A stretch of 64,000 bases of DNA, taken from positions 1-64,000 of IMG/VR virus record IMGVR_UViG_3300032236_000971; one strand, written 5' to 3'. This document shows positions 10,539 through 18,595 of the stretch, in pieces. Under the pieces are notes generated by a model. That model was given only the letters and a program-made list of their open reading frames with translations, did not search any database and was not told the origin of the DNA. The position numbers and the translations under genes were made by a program. The DNA comes from a virus. Positions within the stretch are counted from its first letter, which is position 1. The number at the start of each line of letters is the position of its first letter.

Positions 10539-11972
10539 ATGAATACCTTTGTAAATGCCGTTGTTAATCAGTCTGCTCGTACCGAAAATGGTATGAAGGC
10601 TCGTCAGTCCACTGCTAATGCATTGACTGATCTGTTCTTCAAGATCGGTGCTATGCGTGGCCAGAATGTTATCCCTGCATGGACTGCTGCTTACGTTCAG
10701 GACGCTAAACTTGCTGCACGTATTGCTCTTTGGGCTCGCGATGTTCGTGGTGGTGCTGGTGAGCGTAAGATCTTCCGCGACATCCTTGTTGATCTTGCCA
10801 AGACCGATCCTTTTTATGGGGTAGGTCTTGCTCGTAAGATCCCTGAGTTGGGTCGTTGGGATGACTTCCTTGTTTTTGTTGGAACCCATCTTGAGGTTTA
10901 TGCTTTCGAAACTATTCGCGAAGCTCTTGAAGCTGGTGACGGTCTCTGCGCAAAGTGGATGCCTCGTCAGGGCGACGTAGCTGTAAAGCTCCGTAAGTAC
11001 CTTGGTTGGACTCCTAAGTTTTATCGCAAGCGTCTGGTTGAATTGACCAAGGTCGTTGAAACTCAGATGTGTGCTAACGACTGGGATAACATCAATTTTA
11101 ACCATGTTCCTTCTGTTGCTTCTGGTCGTTACAAGAAGGCGTTCTCTCGTCATACTGAAAAGTATAAGGAATGGACTGCTGCTCTTGTTTCTACTGATCC
11201 AAAGGTTAAGGAAACTGTGAAGGTTAACGCTGGTGCGGTCTATCCGTACGATGTGTTGAAGGGTGTAATCAACCACTATGGCCAGTACAACACCTCTAAC
11301 CTTCAGCATATTCAGGCTCAGTGGGATGCGCTTCCTAACTTCGTTGGTAATGCTAACATCCTTCCGCTTGTTGACGTTTCTGGTTCAATGACTTCGAAGG
11401 CTGGTGGTTATCAGTCAAAGTCAGAAGTAACCTGCCTTGATGTTGCTGTGTCTCTTGGTTTGTATCTCGCAGACAAGAACACTGGTAAGAAGTTCAAGAA
11501 TACGTTCTTGACTTTTTCTAGCAAGCCTTCGCTGCTTCATCTTCAGGGCAACATCCTTGATAAGGTAAAGCAGATGGTTACTTCAAAGTGGGAAATGTCA
11601 ACTAACTTGCACCTTGCTTTTGAAAAAATATTGTATGTTGCTCTTGAGTGGAAGGTTCCTCAGTCAGAAATGCCAGAAGTGTTGTTGATCCTTTCTGATA
11701 TGCAGTTTGATCAGTGCGCTCGTTACGACGACTCTGCTATGGAAATGATTAAGCGTAAGTATACTGAAGCAGGTTACGATGTACCTAACATTGTGTTCTG
11801 GAATCTCAATGCTCACGATAATGTTCCTGTCAAGTATGACACTCGTGGTGCTGCTCTTGTTTCTGGTTTCTCTCCTTCCATTGTTAAGGCTGTTTTACAG
11901 GCTGAAATGGGTAACTTTACGCCAGAGGCTATCATGATGCAGACTATCATGAACCCACGTTACGATTACTAA
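10539..11972 (+). CDS. Ro60-like TROVE/vWA RNA-binding protein (DUF2828-type)
   Basis: A 477-residue protein. The N-terminal 260 residues are a helical-repeat TROVE-type ring domain (start MNTFVNAVVNQSARTENG, then KLAARIALWARDVRGGAGERKIFRD, typical of Ro60 and DUF2828 proteins). The C-terminal part is a von Willebrand A domain with a MIDAS motif DVSGSM (Asp279, Ser281, Ser283). Ro60 proteins bind misfolded RNAs in the ring cavity and Y RNAs on the outside, and work with nucleases in RNA quality control. ATG at 10539 follows AAGGAGAAG. It is the last gene after seven scaffold RNAs and ends at a strong terminator, so RNA array and protein form one unit. Confidence 0.87.
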   Translation: MNTFVNAVVNQSARTENGMKARQSTANALTDLFFKIGAMRGQNVIPAWTAAYVQDAKLAARIALWARDVRGGAGERKIFRDILVDLAKTDPFYGVGLARKIPELGRWDDFLVFVGTHLEVYAFETIREALEAGDGLCAKWMPRQGDVAVKLRKYLGWTPKFYRKRLVELTKVVETQMCANDWDNINFNHVPSVASGRYKKAFSRHTEKYKEWTAALVSTDPKVKETVKVNAGAVYPYDVLKGVINHYGQYNTSNLQHIQAQWDALPNFVGNANILPLVDVSGSMTSKAGGYQSKSEVTCLDVAVSLGLYLADKNTGKKFKNTFLTFSSKPSLLHLQGNILDKVKQMVTSKWEMSTNLHLAFEKILYVALEWKVPQSEMPEVLLILSDMQFDQCARYDDSAMEMIKRKYTEAGYDVPNIVFWNLNAHDNVPVKYDTRGAALVSGFSPSIVKAVLQAEMGNFTPEAIMMQTIMNPRYDY

Positions 11973-11977
11973 ATAAC

Positions 11978-12010
11978 AGTGGCGGGATTTTTGTCCCGCC
12001 ACTTCTTTGT
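11978..12010 (+). terminator. Rho-independent terminator
   Basis: Perfect 10-bp stem AGTGGCGGGA/TCCCGCCACT with loop TTTTTG, then a T-rich tail. Ends the Ro60-like operon. Confidence 0.92.
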
Positions 12011-12056
12011 TATGCTTCTGATGACGATTTCATTAATCCATCAAAAGGAGTGTAAT

Positions 12057-14087
12057 ATGAAAAGAATTTTAACCGCAATAGCTATGCTATTTGCATTAGT
12101 TACAACTGCATACGCAGACAGCGTTCTTATTATCGACGCAGGTTACAGTAATGTTACAGCAAACGTAAAAGGTCGTATCGAGGCGGCTGGTCATACTGTT
12201 ACTGTTACAACCGACGTTTCCCTTATTCCAACTAATAAGAACACATATCAACAGGTATGGGACCTTAGATATAGTGCAGCTTTGACAGCTGGTGAACAAA
12301 CAAGTTATACATCATTCGTCACATCTGGTGGTTTCGCTTATTTTGTAACTGAAAATCCTGGCTGTTGTATGAACCGCAACAATTCAGTTGCTGCTTTGAT
12401 TACTTCACTTGGTGGTGGTGCAACTACGATTGGTGCAAATTATAATACTGCTGCTGACGTAGAAAGTAATGTCAATACGAAGTATATGACTTCCGGTATC
12501 ACCGTTAACTACGCTGCTGTTTCCACAATCATAAACAACCAAGGTATTCCACTTATCTCAGACTCCAATAATGAAGTTTCTGGTATGAGTTGGATTGGTC
12601 GTGCAGGTGCATTAGGTCAGGGTGTAACAGGAACTATCGTTACTGTTGCGGATACTAACTGGCTTGACAGCGTTCGTTTCAGTACAGCACAAAACGCAAC
12701 TGTTGCTCAACAACAAAACGTAACTGCTCTTGACGACATCATTCGTGGTATCGTTGCTGGTACTGTTTCTGGTACGATCAGCGCGAATGGTAATGGAAAC
12801 GGCGTCGGCGCTAATGCTCCGCCTCCACCTCCAACTATTGTATCAACTGTCCCAGGAACACCAAAAGTTACATCTAGTTCTGCTAATGGAACTGCTGTTG
12901 TTTCTTCTGCTTCTACAAGAGGTACAACTGTTACTGTTTCTAATGTAACAACTGCGCCAACTGTGTATGTTGCTAGTGCTAAAGATGCAGCTGTAAATAA
13001 TTCAAAAACAATTGAAGTGACAAGAACAACAACGGTTGTTGGTACTACACCAAGAACGACTGTTAACACAGCTACAACACCAGTTACTACGGTTACAACA
13101 ACTACAACTCCAAGAACAACTACAACTGTCACAACTCCTGTTACGGTTACAACTTATTCTGATGGCTCTACAACTTCAGCTGATGGTACGCCAGTAACAA
13201 CTACATCAACAACTAACACAAGCACTCAAACAACTTCAACAACAAATGAAGTCGTAACAACCACGATTAAAGATGCGATAGTTAAGTCAGCTTCTTCAGA
13301 TGAGAAAGCTTCTGTATCAGCAACTGGTTTAAAAGATGCTCTTGCTGTTCGCAGATTTAATCCATTCATAGTAGACGCATTGTCAACTAAGGATGGTGCT
13401 TGGGCAACTCCAATGATGGGTTATGCAAAAACAGGAGACGGTTCATTTAGAACTAGTGCTCTTGGATTTGGTGCTCAATCAACTGTTGATGAAAATACTT
13501 TTGGTATTGCTGGTACATTTAGTAAACAAAACAGCCACGGTTATTTAAATTCATCTTCTGGTGCTGATTCATATGGAGCTACTGCTTATGTTCTATCAAA
13601 GCAAAGCGACGTTTGGGTGAAGGGGTCTGTTGGTTTTGATGTTTCTGAATATAACACAACCACTTCACTTCCAATTTTCGCCCTTGCTAATCAGAGCAAA
13701 GTGAAAGCTAAAAACTACTATGCTGATGTAACTTTCTATACAGCGCAGGAATTTTATGGCTTTAGACCATTAGCTGGCGTTGTTGTTACAAATTCAACCA
13801 TTGATTCTAAAGTTGAATCTGGTTCGCCTCTGCTTTCAACATTACCTCAGGATGATAGAGTTATTCAGGCTCGTCCATACGCTGGTGTAAGATATGACTT
13901 CAATGATAACATTGGCCTTGAAACAAGAATAACACAATCAAAAGATTTCAAAACAGTTGGACAGGCTCGTTTGACTGCTAACCAAGAAATGTTTAAAGAC
14001 GTGTTTTTCAACATTCAAGCTGGATTTGATAGAGGTTCAAATTACACTGCAGCTGTTGGAATGATTGGGTTGAAGATCAACTTTTAA
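12057..14087 (+). CDS. Large secreted outer-membrane beta-barrel (autotransporter-like) protein
   Basis: A 676-residue protein with a cleavable signal peptide (MKRILTAIAMLFALVTTAYA). Residues 21 to about 240 form a globular exported domain. A 160-residue Thr/Val-rich linker follows (imperfect TTT and VTT repeats, about 255-415). The last 250 residues show alternating beta strands with aromatic girdles and a terminal Phe, as in autotransporter barrels. AAGGAG at 12045-12050 sets the start; an upstream in-frame ATG is rejected because it lacks a signal peptide. Phages rarely encode such proteins. It may be inserted in the host outer membrane for adhesion, receptor masking or superinfection exclusion. 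Confidence 0.75.
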   Translation: MKRILTAIAMLFALVTTAYADSVLIIDAGYSNVTANVKGRIEAAGHTVTVTTDVSLIPTNKNTYQQVWDLRYSAALTAGEQTSYTSFVTSGGFAYFVTENPGCCMNRNNSVAALITSLGGGATTIGANYNTAADVESNVNTKYMTSGITVNYAAVSTIINNQGIPLISDSNNEVSGMSWIGRAGALGQGVTGTIVTVADTNWLDSVRFSTAQNATVAQQQNVTALDDIIRGIVAGTVSGTISANGNGNGVGANAPPPPPTIVSTVPGTPKVTSSSANGTAVVSSASTRGTTVTVSNVTTAPTVYVASAKDAAVNNSKTIEVTRTTTVVGTTPRTTVNTATTPVTTVTTTTTPRTTTTVTTPVTVTTYSDGSTTSADGTPVTTTSTTNTSTQTTSTTNEVVTTTIKDAIVKSASSDEKASVSATGLKDALAVRRFNPFIVDALSTKDGAWATPMMGYAKTGDGSFRTSALGFGAQSTVDENTFGIAGTFSKQNSHGYLNSSSGADSYGATAYVLSKQSDVWVKGSVGFDVSEYNTTTSLPIFALANQSKVKAKNYYADVTFYTAQEFYGFRPLAGVVVTNSTIDSKVESGSPLLSTLPQDDRVIQARPYAGVRYDFNDNIGLETRITQSKDFKTVGQARLTANQEMFKDVFFNIQAGFDRGSNYTAAVGMIGLKINF

Positions 14088-14088
14088 G

Positions 14089-14117
14089 TTGACTTCCTAA
14101 CCTATTTTAGGTATAAT
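14089..14117 (+). promoter_or_regulatory. Sigma70-type promoter
   Basis: TTGACT at 14089-14094, 17-base spacer, TATAAT at 14112-14117. Starts directly after the barrel gene. Confidence 0.85.
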
Positions 14118-14138
14118 ATATTTGTTATGGAGATCGAT

Positions 14139-14366
14139 ATGGGTAAAGTTATATCTATTCAGAATCGCAAAGAAATCGAACTGTTCAATGGTAGGTTGGT
14201 AACACAGCCTACCACTGGAGTTGAGTATCTGTTCCTTTGCAAAGAACATTTAACGATTGAAGATTATGAAGAAGTAGTTTTGTCTATTATGGATGAAGAT
14301 TATTTTAGGAAGGCTGATTCGCAGCTACAAGCAATCGCTAAAGGATATTTTAGTTTTAATAAATAG
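14139..14366 (+). CDS. Small hypothetical protein
   Basis: A 75-residue acidic protein (MGKVISIQNRKEIELFNGR...). ATG at 14139 is chosen because the one at 14127 would sit almost on the transcription start and TATGGAG lies between them. The C-terminal half is helical (IEDYEEVVLSIMDEDYFRKAD). Function unknown. Confidence 0.7.
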   Translation: MGKVISIQNRKEIELFNGRLVTQPTTGVEYLFLCKEHLTIEDYEEVVLSIMDEDYFRKADSQLQAIAKGYFSFNK

Positions 14367-14375
14367 AGTTTCATT

Positions 14376-14471
14376 ATGCTTTTCCGTGAGATTATATATG
14401 CCTTGATTATGTGTAACTGGATGGCAATTATCGTCGGTTTTTTATTGGTGGTTATCATCTATCTTGATTGA
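14376..14471 (+). CDS. 31-residue single-pass membrane peptide
   Basis: Short ORF MLFREIIYALIMCNW followed by a strong hydrophobic segment MAIIVGFLLVVIIYLD. The ribosome site is weak. Comparable tiny membrane peptides are common in this genome. Confidence 0.42.
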   Translation: MLFREIIYALIMCNWMAIIVGFLLVVIIYLD

Positions 14472-14498
14472 ATATAAAACAAACAAAGGAGTAACAAA

Positions 14499-15050
14499 AT
14501 GCAAAAGACTATCGTAACGGCGCTTGCCGTTCTTGCTACAACGACTGTAGCTTTGGCTACTGACATACCTAGCAAGACTTCAGCACCAACTGCGCCAGCC
14601 GCATCCTTCACACAGGGATATTATGCTGGTATCAATGTTGGTGGTGATATGAACAAGGCAACCGTCTATTCTGGTGGTGCTGTTGCTGGGTGGAACGCCC
14701 TACCGTTCCTCGCAGTAGAAGGTACATACGACTTTGCCCGTCCACAGGCAAAGGTTGGAAAGAAGTTCAACTACGAAAACACTGTAGCTTTGAATGTTGT
14801 GCCTCAATACAAGGTTCCAATGACTGATTTCACCGCATATGGCGTTGGCGGTCTTGGATATCGTTTCGACAGCGTTTCAACTGTATCAGATCATGCCGTA
14901 TACAACTACGGTGCTGGTTTGAAGTATGATTTCGCCAAGAACCTTGAATTCGACGCACGCTACACACGTATCGAAGACGTGAAGAAGAAGTACAAGGCAT
15001 CTTCCCCAGCGGAAGATCGCGCAACGGTTGGTGTGAACTACAAGTTCTAA
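14499..15050 (+). CDS. Omp25/OmpA-like 8-stranded outer membrane protein
   Basis: A 183-residue protein with a signal peptide (MQKTIVTALAVLATTTVALA) and AAGGAG upstream. The mature part is a small beta-barrel: YYAGINVGGD start, alternating strands (AVYNYGAGLKYDF, LEFDARYTRIEDVKK) and C-terminal Phe in VGVNYKF. This is the pattern of the Omp25/Omp31 proteins abundant in Rhizobiales. Codon use is more C-rich than in its upstream neighbour, which suggests recent acquisition from a host. It could alter the host surface to block other phages. Confidence 0.8.
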   Translation: MQKTIVTALAVLATTTVALATDIPSKTSAPTAPAASFTQGYYAGINVGGDMNKATVYSGGAVAGWNALPFLAVEGTYDFARPQAKVGKKFNYENTVALNVVPQYKVPMTDFTAYGVGGLGYRFDSVSTVSDHAVYNYGAGLKYDFAKNLEFDARYTRIEDVKKKYKASSPAEDRATVGVNYKF

Positions 15051-15069
15051 TCTAACTTTAGCTTAACAA

Positions 15070-15110
15070 TAAGAGGGGTAGCTACTTAACCGTAGCTACT
15101 CTTTTTTTTT
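15070..15110 (+). terminator. Rho-independent terminator
   Basis: Stem AGAG..GTAGCTAC / GTAGCTACTCT with a six-base loop, followed by nine T. Ends the Omp gene. Confidence 0.85.
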
Positions 15111-15111
15111 G

Positions 15112-15135
15112 AAAAAATCTGTTGTCTAGCTACGA
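15112..15135 (+). repeat. Second copy of the 24-base promoter-upstream repeat
   Basis: Identical to 1858-1881 and placed at the same distance from a -35 box. Confidence 0.75.
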
Positions 15136-15142
15136 TAGGTGG

Positions 15143-15171
15143 TTGACTTATTCGAAGATCGGGCGTATACT
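15143..15171 (+). promoter_or_regulatory. Strong early promoter
   Basis: TTGACT at 15143-15148, 17-base spacer, TATACT at 15166-15171, then ATATGTA; same class as 1889 and 2543. Confidence 0.85.
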
Positions 15172-15198
15172 ATATGTATGATAAGAAAGGAGCTGAGA

Positions 15199-15408
15199 AT
15201 GACCCGTCATAATCCCCGCCTCGTACCCGAGTTCCTCGCCCGCCACCCCAGCGTCGATGGCTACACCCTAATTGCCGTGCTTGAGCACATTTCCCGTCTG
15301 GTTCATACCTCTCGTGATTCGCTTCTCGCTACTGCTCTGGTCGACTCGAATGCGGCTCAGTACCTGGTTCGTACCTGCCTTCGCTTTCAAAATGAGGGCT
15401 TGACTTAA
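15199..15408 (+). CDS. Small hypothetical early protein
   Basis: A 69-residue basic helical protein (MTRHNPRLVPEFLARHPSVDG...). AAAGGAGC at 15187-15194 sets the start. High third-position C content, as in other early cassettes. Its end overlaps the next promoter (TTGACT begins eight bases before the stop is complete). Function unknown. Confidence 0.7.
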   Translation: MTRHNPRLVPEFLARHPSVDGYTLIAVLEHISRLVHTSRDSLLATALVDSNAAQYLVRTCLRFQNEGLT

Positions 15409-15428
15409 TCGCCGTTCCGCGCTATAAT
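15400..15428 (+). promoter_or_regulatory. Sigma70-type promoter overlapping a stop codon
   Basis: TTGACT at 15400-15405, 17-base spacer, TATAAT at 15423-15428. Confidence 0.85.
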
Positions 15429-15455
15429 ATATCTATGGTTGAACAGGAGAGAAAA

Positions 15456-15713
15456 ATGAACCCCACTTATACGAAAATCCCCCTCGAGAAACTCGACGAA
15501 GTTCGTACGGTTCTTAATGCCCAGCTAAAGTTGCGTACTTTGGTTACTGGCGTTCGTTATAAAACTCGTACCTTCTACTTTGGAAAGCGTTCTGGCTCTA
15601 ATCGTCAGTACACTTTGAAGTCTGATGCTACCGCTGCGAAAATCGGTATCTATGAGGAAAATCCTAGCTACGGCTACCGCTCTGGTTCCTTTGATCTCGC
15701 TTATTACGTTTGA
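15456..15713 (+). CDS. Small hypothetical early protein
   Basis: An 85-residue basic protein, start after CAGGAGAG. Contains YKTRTFYFGKRSGSNRQYTLKSDA, a beta-rich basic patch that could bind nucleic acid. First gene of a long run of overlapping small genes. No family recognised. Confidence 0.7.
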   Translation: MNPTYTKIPLEKLDEVRTVLNAQLKLRTLVTGVRYKTRTFYFGKRSGSNRQYTLKSDATAAKIGIYEENPSYGYRSGSFDLAYYV

Positions 15714-15721
15714 GGTGAAAT

Positions 15722-15994
15722 ATGAAACTCGATGAACACAGCTTTGAACAGACCGCTCGTGCCGTTTACCTAATGAATCCCTATGCCAGGGAGAAGTACG
15801 ATAACTGGCTAGAGCTTGAAGAGTTTATGCGCTGGATGGCGTATCAGTATTCTCACGAGAGCAACTCTTTCGGTACTGGTGGGTTCCAGCTCACAGCGTT
15901 CAATCAGCAGGATGGCGAACGTTGCGTTCATGCTTCTGTCCAAGCTTATACCGCTCTGAAGTACGCCGAACAATTCGAAACGGAGAACGCATAA
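15722..15994 (+). CDS. Small hypothetical protein
   Basis: A 90-residue protein (MKLDEHSFEQTARAVYLMNPYAREKYDNWLEL...). Aromatic-rich and acidic, with AGGTGA just upstream. Stop overlaps the next start (TAATG). Function unknown. Confidence 0.7.
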   Translation: MKLDEHSFEQTARAVYLMNPYAREKYDNWLELEEFMRWMAYQYSHESNSFGTGGFQLTAFNQQDGERCVHASVQAYTALKYAEQFETENA

Positions 15995-16182
15995 TGATGT
16001 ACGTTGCCAAGCCTAACCTGAATAACTCACTCGGTCAAAAGACCTTCAGCGATATCAAGTCGGCTGTTGACTACCTAGAGGAAAAGACTGGCCACAAGAT
16101 GGACTATGTAGTAGACAAACGTACCAAGGAGAAAACCTATGACTGGGAACTCATCGGTAAACTCAAGCGTATCAAAGCGTAA
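15994..16182 (+). CDS. Small hypothetical protein
   Basis: A 62-residue basic protein, start at the TAATG overlap (a second ATG follows at once). TFSDIKSAVDYLEEKTGHKMDYVVDKRTKEK reads as a helix-strand unit. Overlaps the next gene by 44 bases in another frame. Confidence 0.68.
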   Translation: MMYVAKPNLNNSLGQKTFSDIKSAVDYLEEKTGHKMDYVVDKRTKEKTYDWELIGKLKRIKA

Positions 16183-16282
16183 CCCATACGCTCGGGAGCT
16201 AGCAGATGCTAAGTTCCGTCGCCGTATTGTGAAAGCCCGTAAGGGCAAAGGTTCATATTCGCGTAAGCGAGTGAAACTGTAG
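16139..16282 (+). CDS. Very basic 47-residue protein in an overlapping frame
   Basis: Found by reading the frame: AAGGAG at 16126-16131 stands seven bases before ATG 16139. The product has NPYARELADAKFRRRIVKARKGKG (about 15-38), a motif I know from small conserved phage proteins. High Lys/Arg content suggests RNA or DNA contact. It overlaps the previous gene's end. Confidence 0.65.
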   Translation: MTGNSSVNSSVSKRNPYARELADAKFRRRIVKARKGKGSYSRKRVKL

Positions 16283-16288
16283 GAGATT

Positions 16289-16495
16289 ATGATGTGGGAT
16301 ATGGAAAAGCTAGAGTTGTACACGCAGTATCTGACTGCGCAGGAACAAGCTGTTCTCGAGGCGATTAGCAATGGAATCGAATCCCTCGACCAGGTTAAGG
16401 TATTTGTGGCTACTAAACTTGATGATGACATCGATCAGGACTACGTCGCCGCAGTATGGACTCAAAATATGGAGGCTCCATATGTCAGTCTTTAA
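16289..16495 (+). CDS. Small hypothetical protein
   Basis: A 68-residue acidic helical protein after AGGAG. LTAQEQAVLEAISNGIESLDQVKVFVATKLDD resembles a small helical DNA-binding or anti-regulator fold. Overlaps the next start. Function unknown. Confidence 0.68.
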   Translation: MMWDMEKLELYTQYLTAQEQAVLEAISNGIESLDQVKVFVATKLDDDIDQDYVAAVWTQNMEAPYVSL

Positions 16496-16796
16496 TTTTG
16501 CCATGGGTAAAAACATGGTCAAGTTGACGTTGATCACGATTGCCTCGCTATCTAGCACGCTCGGTCTTCGCACTGAGCTCGCTATCATTTTTGGTGACAT
16601 TTTCTGGGCAACTTGGTTTGCTATCTCTTGGGTGGGTATCATTATCGCTGTGCTTTCATATTACAAAGCCAAGCAGGATATCGATCTGATGGAACTGCGT
16701 GAGTTCAAAGAGCATCGCCGTATGCTAGGTGTGATTGATACTCAACCTAAAACTACTTCAACAGCTGTCTTGCTAAATGAAACGAAAGGTGAATAA
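16482..16796 (+). CDS. Small membrane protein with two transmembrane helices
   Basis: A 104-residue protein, start after ATGGAGG. Two hydrophobic segments (about 13-30 and 36-60, WFAISWVGIIIAVLSYY) are followed by a charged cytoplasmic tail. The layout resembles short phage inner-membrane proteins. Function unknown. Confidence 0.68.
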   Translation: MSVFNFAMGKNMVKLTLITIASLSSTLGLRTELAIIFGDIFWATWFAISWVGIIIAVLSYYKAKQDIDLMELREFKEHRRMLGVIDTQPKTTSTAVLLNETKGE

Positions 16797-16797
16797 C

Positions 16798-17307
16798 ATG
16801 ATTAAGTATATGATGGTTGCTGGTCTCGCAGTTGGTCTGGCTGGTTGTCAAGATGTAAAGCCTAGCTCTGATCAGGTTCAGCGTCAGCAGCAAGAACAGC
16901 TGTCGATGCAAGGTGTAATGTCCGTTGGTATGCCAGCTGTTACTCGTTTCGCCGAAAAGCGGATGATGAAGGATATTATCGAGATGCGTGATCAGATGCA
17001 TCCGACATATACCTATCTGGTTGGCGAGATGAACGGTACGATTGGCGAGAAGGTTTGTGACTCGCTTGGTTACGGTCTCTCTGGCGCTACTCAGTACACC
17101 AATCCTCAGAAGATCGAGTGGCGCACCTCTGGAAGTGCATATGCTTCTGGCGTTCTTCCTCAGGCAGATCCTAATGGTCTGTTCTCTCCTGCTACGACAG
17201 AAGGCACTTGGGTGATGTGTAAGGTTCCTGGATCTGATAAGATCATGCCGCAGTACATCGAGCCTCGTGTTATCGTGTTGACGTTCCCCAAAGAAGCGAG
17301 GAAGTGA
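16798..17307 (+). CDS. Lipoprotein
   Basis: A 169-residue protein with signal peptide and lipobox GLAGC (Cys17). Then a Gln-rich linker and a compact domain with two further cysteines (about 85 and 142) that may form a disulfide. AAAGGTGAA precedes ATG 16798. Probably periplasmic and outer-membrane anchored; a role in receptor masking or lysis control is only a guess. Confidence 0.75.
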   Translation: MIKYMMVAGLAVGLAGCQDVKPSSDQVQRQQQEQLSMQGVMSVGMPAVTRFAEKRMMKDIIEMRDQMHPTYTYLVGEMNGTIGEKVCDSLGYGLSGATQYTNPQKIEWRTSGSAYASGVLPQADPNGLFSPATTEGTWVMCKVPGSDKIMPQYIEPRVIVLTFPKEARK

Positions 17308-17537
17308 TGAGATACTTCTGTTTCAATGAACCTGGTGGTGAACGTGGTGAAACCAATATAGTTGTCACCATGTCCGAAGAAGAGATTCGTGAAGACTATT
17401 GGGATCACTGGTATTTTCTGATGTGTAAGAAGTTTGGTAAAGAGCATGTAGATACTACTTACACATTCGAAGACTGTCTCGTTGATTGGCAAGTGGTGCA
17501 TTGGGCGTGGGAAGTTAAAGATGACTCAGATCGTTGA
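17307..17537 (+). CDS. Small hypothetical protein
   Basis: A 76-residue acidic, tryptophan-rich protein. ATG at 17307 overlaps the upstream stop (TGATG). ETNIVVTMSEEEIREDYWDHWYF is a recurrent pattern of small T4-type phage proteins. Function unknown. Confidence 0.68.
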   Translation: MRYFCFNEPGGERGETNIVVTMSEEEIREDYWDHWYFLMCKKFGKEHVDTTYTFEDCLVDWQVVHWAWEVKDDSDR

Positions 17538-17883
17538 TAAAATCAAAGCGATTGAATTGAATGAGCGTAGCATTTCACAATGGGTAGATATAAAATCTAC
17601 CTTTTCTGTTGCTAATGATAGTTTTGGCACTCGTATAGACACTCTTTATAACTATGATATTGGGATAAAACTTGGCGCAAGGGTTGTCGTAGATCATTTA
17701 CATAACTCCGATCATATCGGTAGCATGGTTACCAATGTCAAGCGTGCAGTAATTGAAGAACTGTACGGTGAGTTTCGTAAACCTCTAATTGAATTAGAGA
17801 TCGTTATCGCAGAAGGTCGTCAGCAAGAAGCACTAAAAAAAGTTCGTAATATGCATCGTACTATGTTTGGATTGGAGGGTTAG
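17521..17883 (+). CDS. Hypothetical protein
   Basis: A 120-residue helical protein, start inside the end of its upstream neighbour (17-base overlap). Mixed alpha/beta pattern with LIELEIVIAEGRQQEALKKVRNMHR near the C-terminus. Function unknown. Confidence 0.68.
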   Translation: MTQIVDKIKAIELNERSISQWVDIKSTFSVANDSFGTRIDTLYNYDIGIKLGARVVVDHLHNSDHIGSMVTNVKRAVIEELYGEFRKPLIELEIVIAEGRQQEALKKVRNMHRTMFGLEG

Positions 17884-17885
17884 TG

Positions 17886-18239
17886 ATGATCGATATCAAC
17901 AAAAAGTATCGCACTCGTGATGGTCGTGAAGTCCGCATCTATGCGACGGATGGGGGTGGCGCATATCCTGTTCATGGTGCAGTTCTTGGAACCAATTTCT
18001 GGTCTGCAACAAATTGGTCCCAAAATGGGTCTTACAGAATAAACCATGACGACCATGAACTTGACCTCATCGAAGTCCGCCCTCGTATCAAGCGGTCATA
18101 TTGGGTAAACTTATATCCATCGAGTAGCTGGACTCTAGACCTATTTGATACTAGAGAAAAAGCCGATGGACATGCAGGTTCTTCTCGTGTCGCCTGTGTA
18201 CGTCTCGAGATTGACTGTGAACATGGAGAGGGATTGTGA
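17886..18239 (+). CDS. Hypothetical phage protein
   Basis: A 117-residue protein starting MIDINKKYRTRDGREVRIYATDGGG. The N-terminus is a beta-rich pattern common in small T4-type phage proteins and looks like an SH3-like barrel (KYRTRDGREVRIYA, then VHGAVLGTNFWSATNW). GTG at 17883 is a possible alternative start. Confidence 0.72.
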   Translation: MIDINKKYRTRDGREVRIYATDGGGAYPVHGAVLGTNFWSATNWSQNGSYRINHDDHELDLIEVRPRIKRSYWVNLYPSSSWTLDLFDTREKADGHAGSSRVACVRLEIDCEHGEGL

Positions 18240-18595
18240 GCTACAAGAGTGATTTGAAAGAAACAGCACAGTTTACCACGATCTTTGGTTTTGGTATCTG
18301 GATGTTCACGTTAGTTATCCTGCCGCTGATTGGTGGACTTGGTTATATCTCGTACATGGCATATGCGTTCTATGCTCCCAAGTACGAGCAGGTTCGCTAT
18401 GATACATTCAAGCAGAGCCAGACGTACAATGATGGTATGCTTCGTGATCTGCAGGACTTGAAGATGGAATATATCAAGGCGAATGACGAGCAGAAGGCAG
18501 CACTGAAGGCGATTGTTATTCATCGCTTTTCTGTCTATGAAGTTGATCGTTTGCCTTATGATCTTCGTGCGTTCTATATGGAGGTATCAAAGTGA
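18236..18595 (+). CDS. Membrane protein, GTG start
   Basis: A 119-residue protein with a GTGA overlap and GGAGAGG upstream. Two transmembrane helices (about 15-37 and 40-53) are followed by a charged helical tail. Similar small membrane proteins occur next to the same downstream partner in other T4-type phages, from memory. Function unknown. Confidence 0.7.
   Translation: MSYKSDLKETAQFTTIFGFGIWMFTLVILPLIGGLGYISYMAYAFYAPKYEQVRYDTFKQSQTYNDGMLRDLQDLKMEYIKANDEQKAALKAIVIHRFSVYEVDRLPYDLRAFYMEVSK

Noticed and set aside
10437-11309. 290-codon minus-strand frame
   Set aside because: Antisense to the well-supported Ro60-like protein; composition follows from its codon use.
12707-13132. Val/Thr-rich minus-strand frame
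   Set aside because: Shadow of the Thr/Val-repeat linker of the outer-membrane protein.
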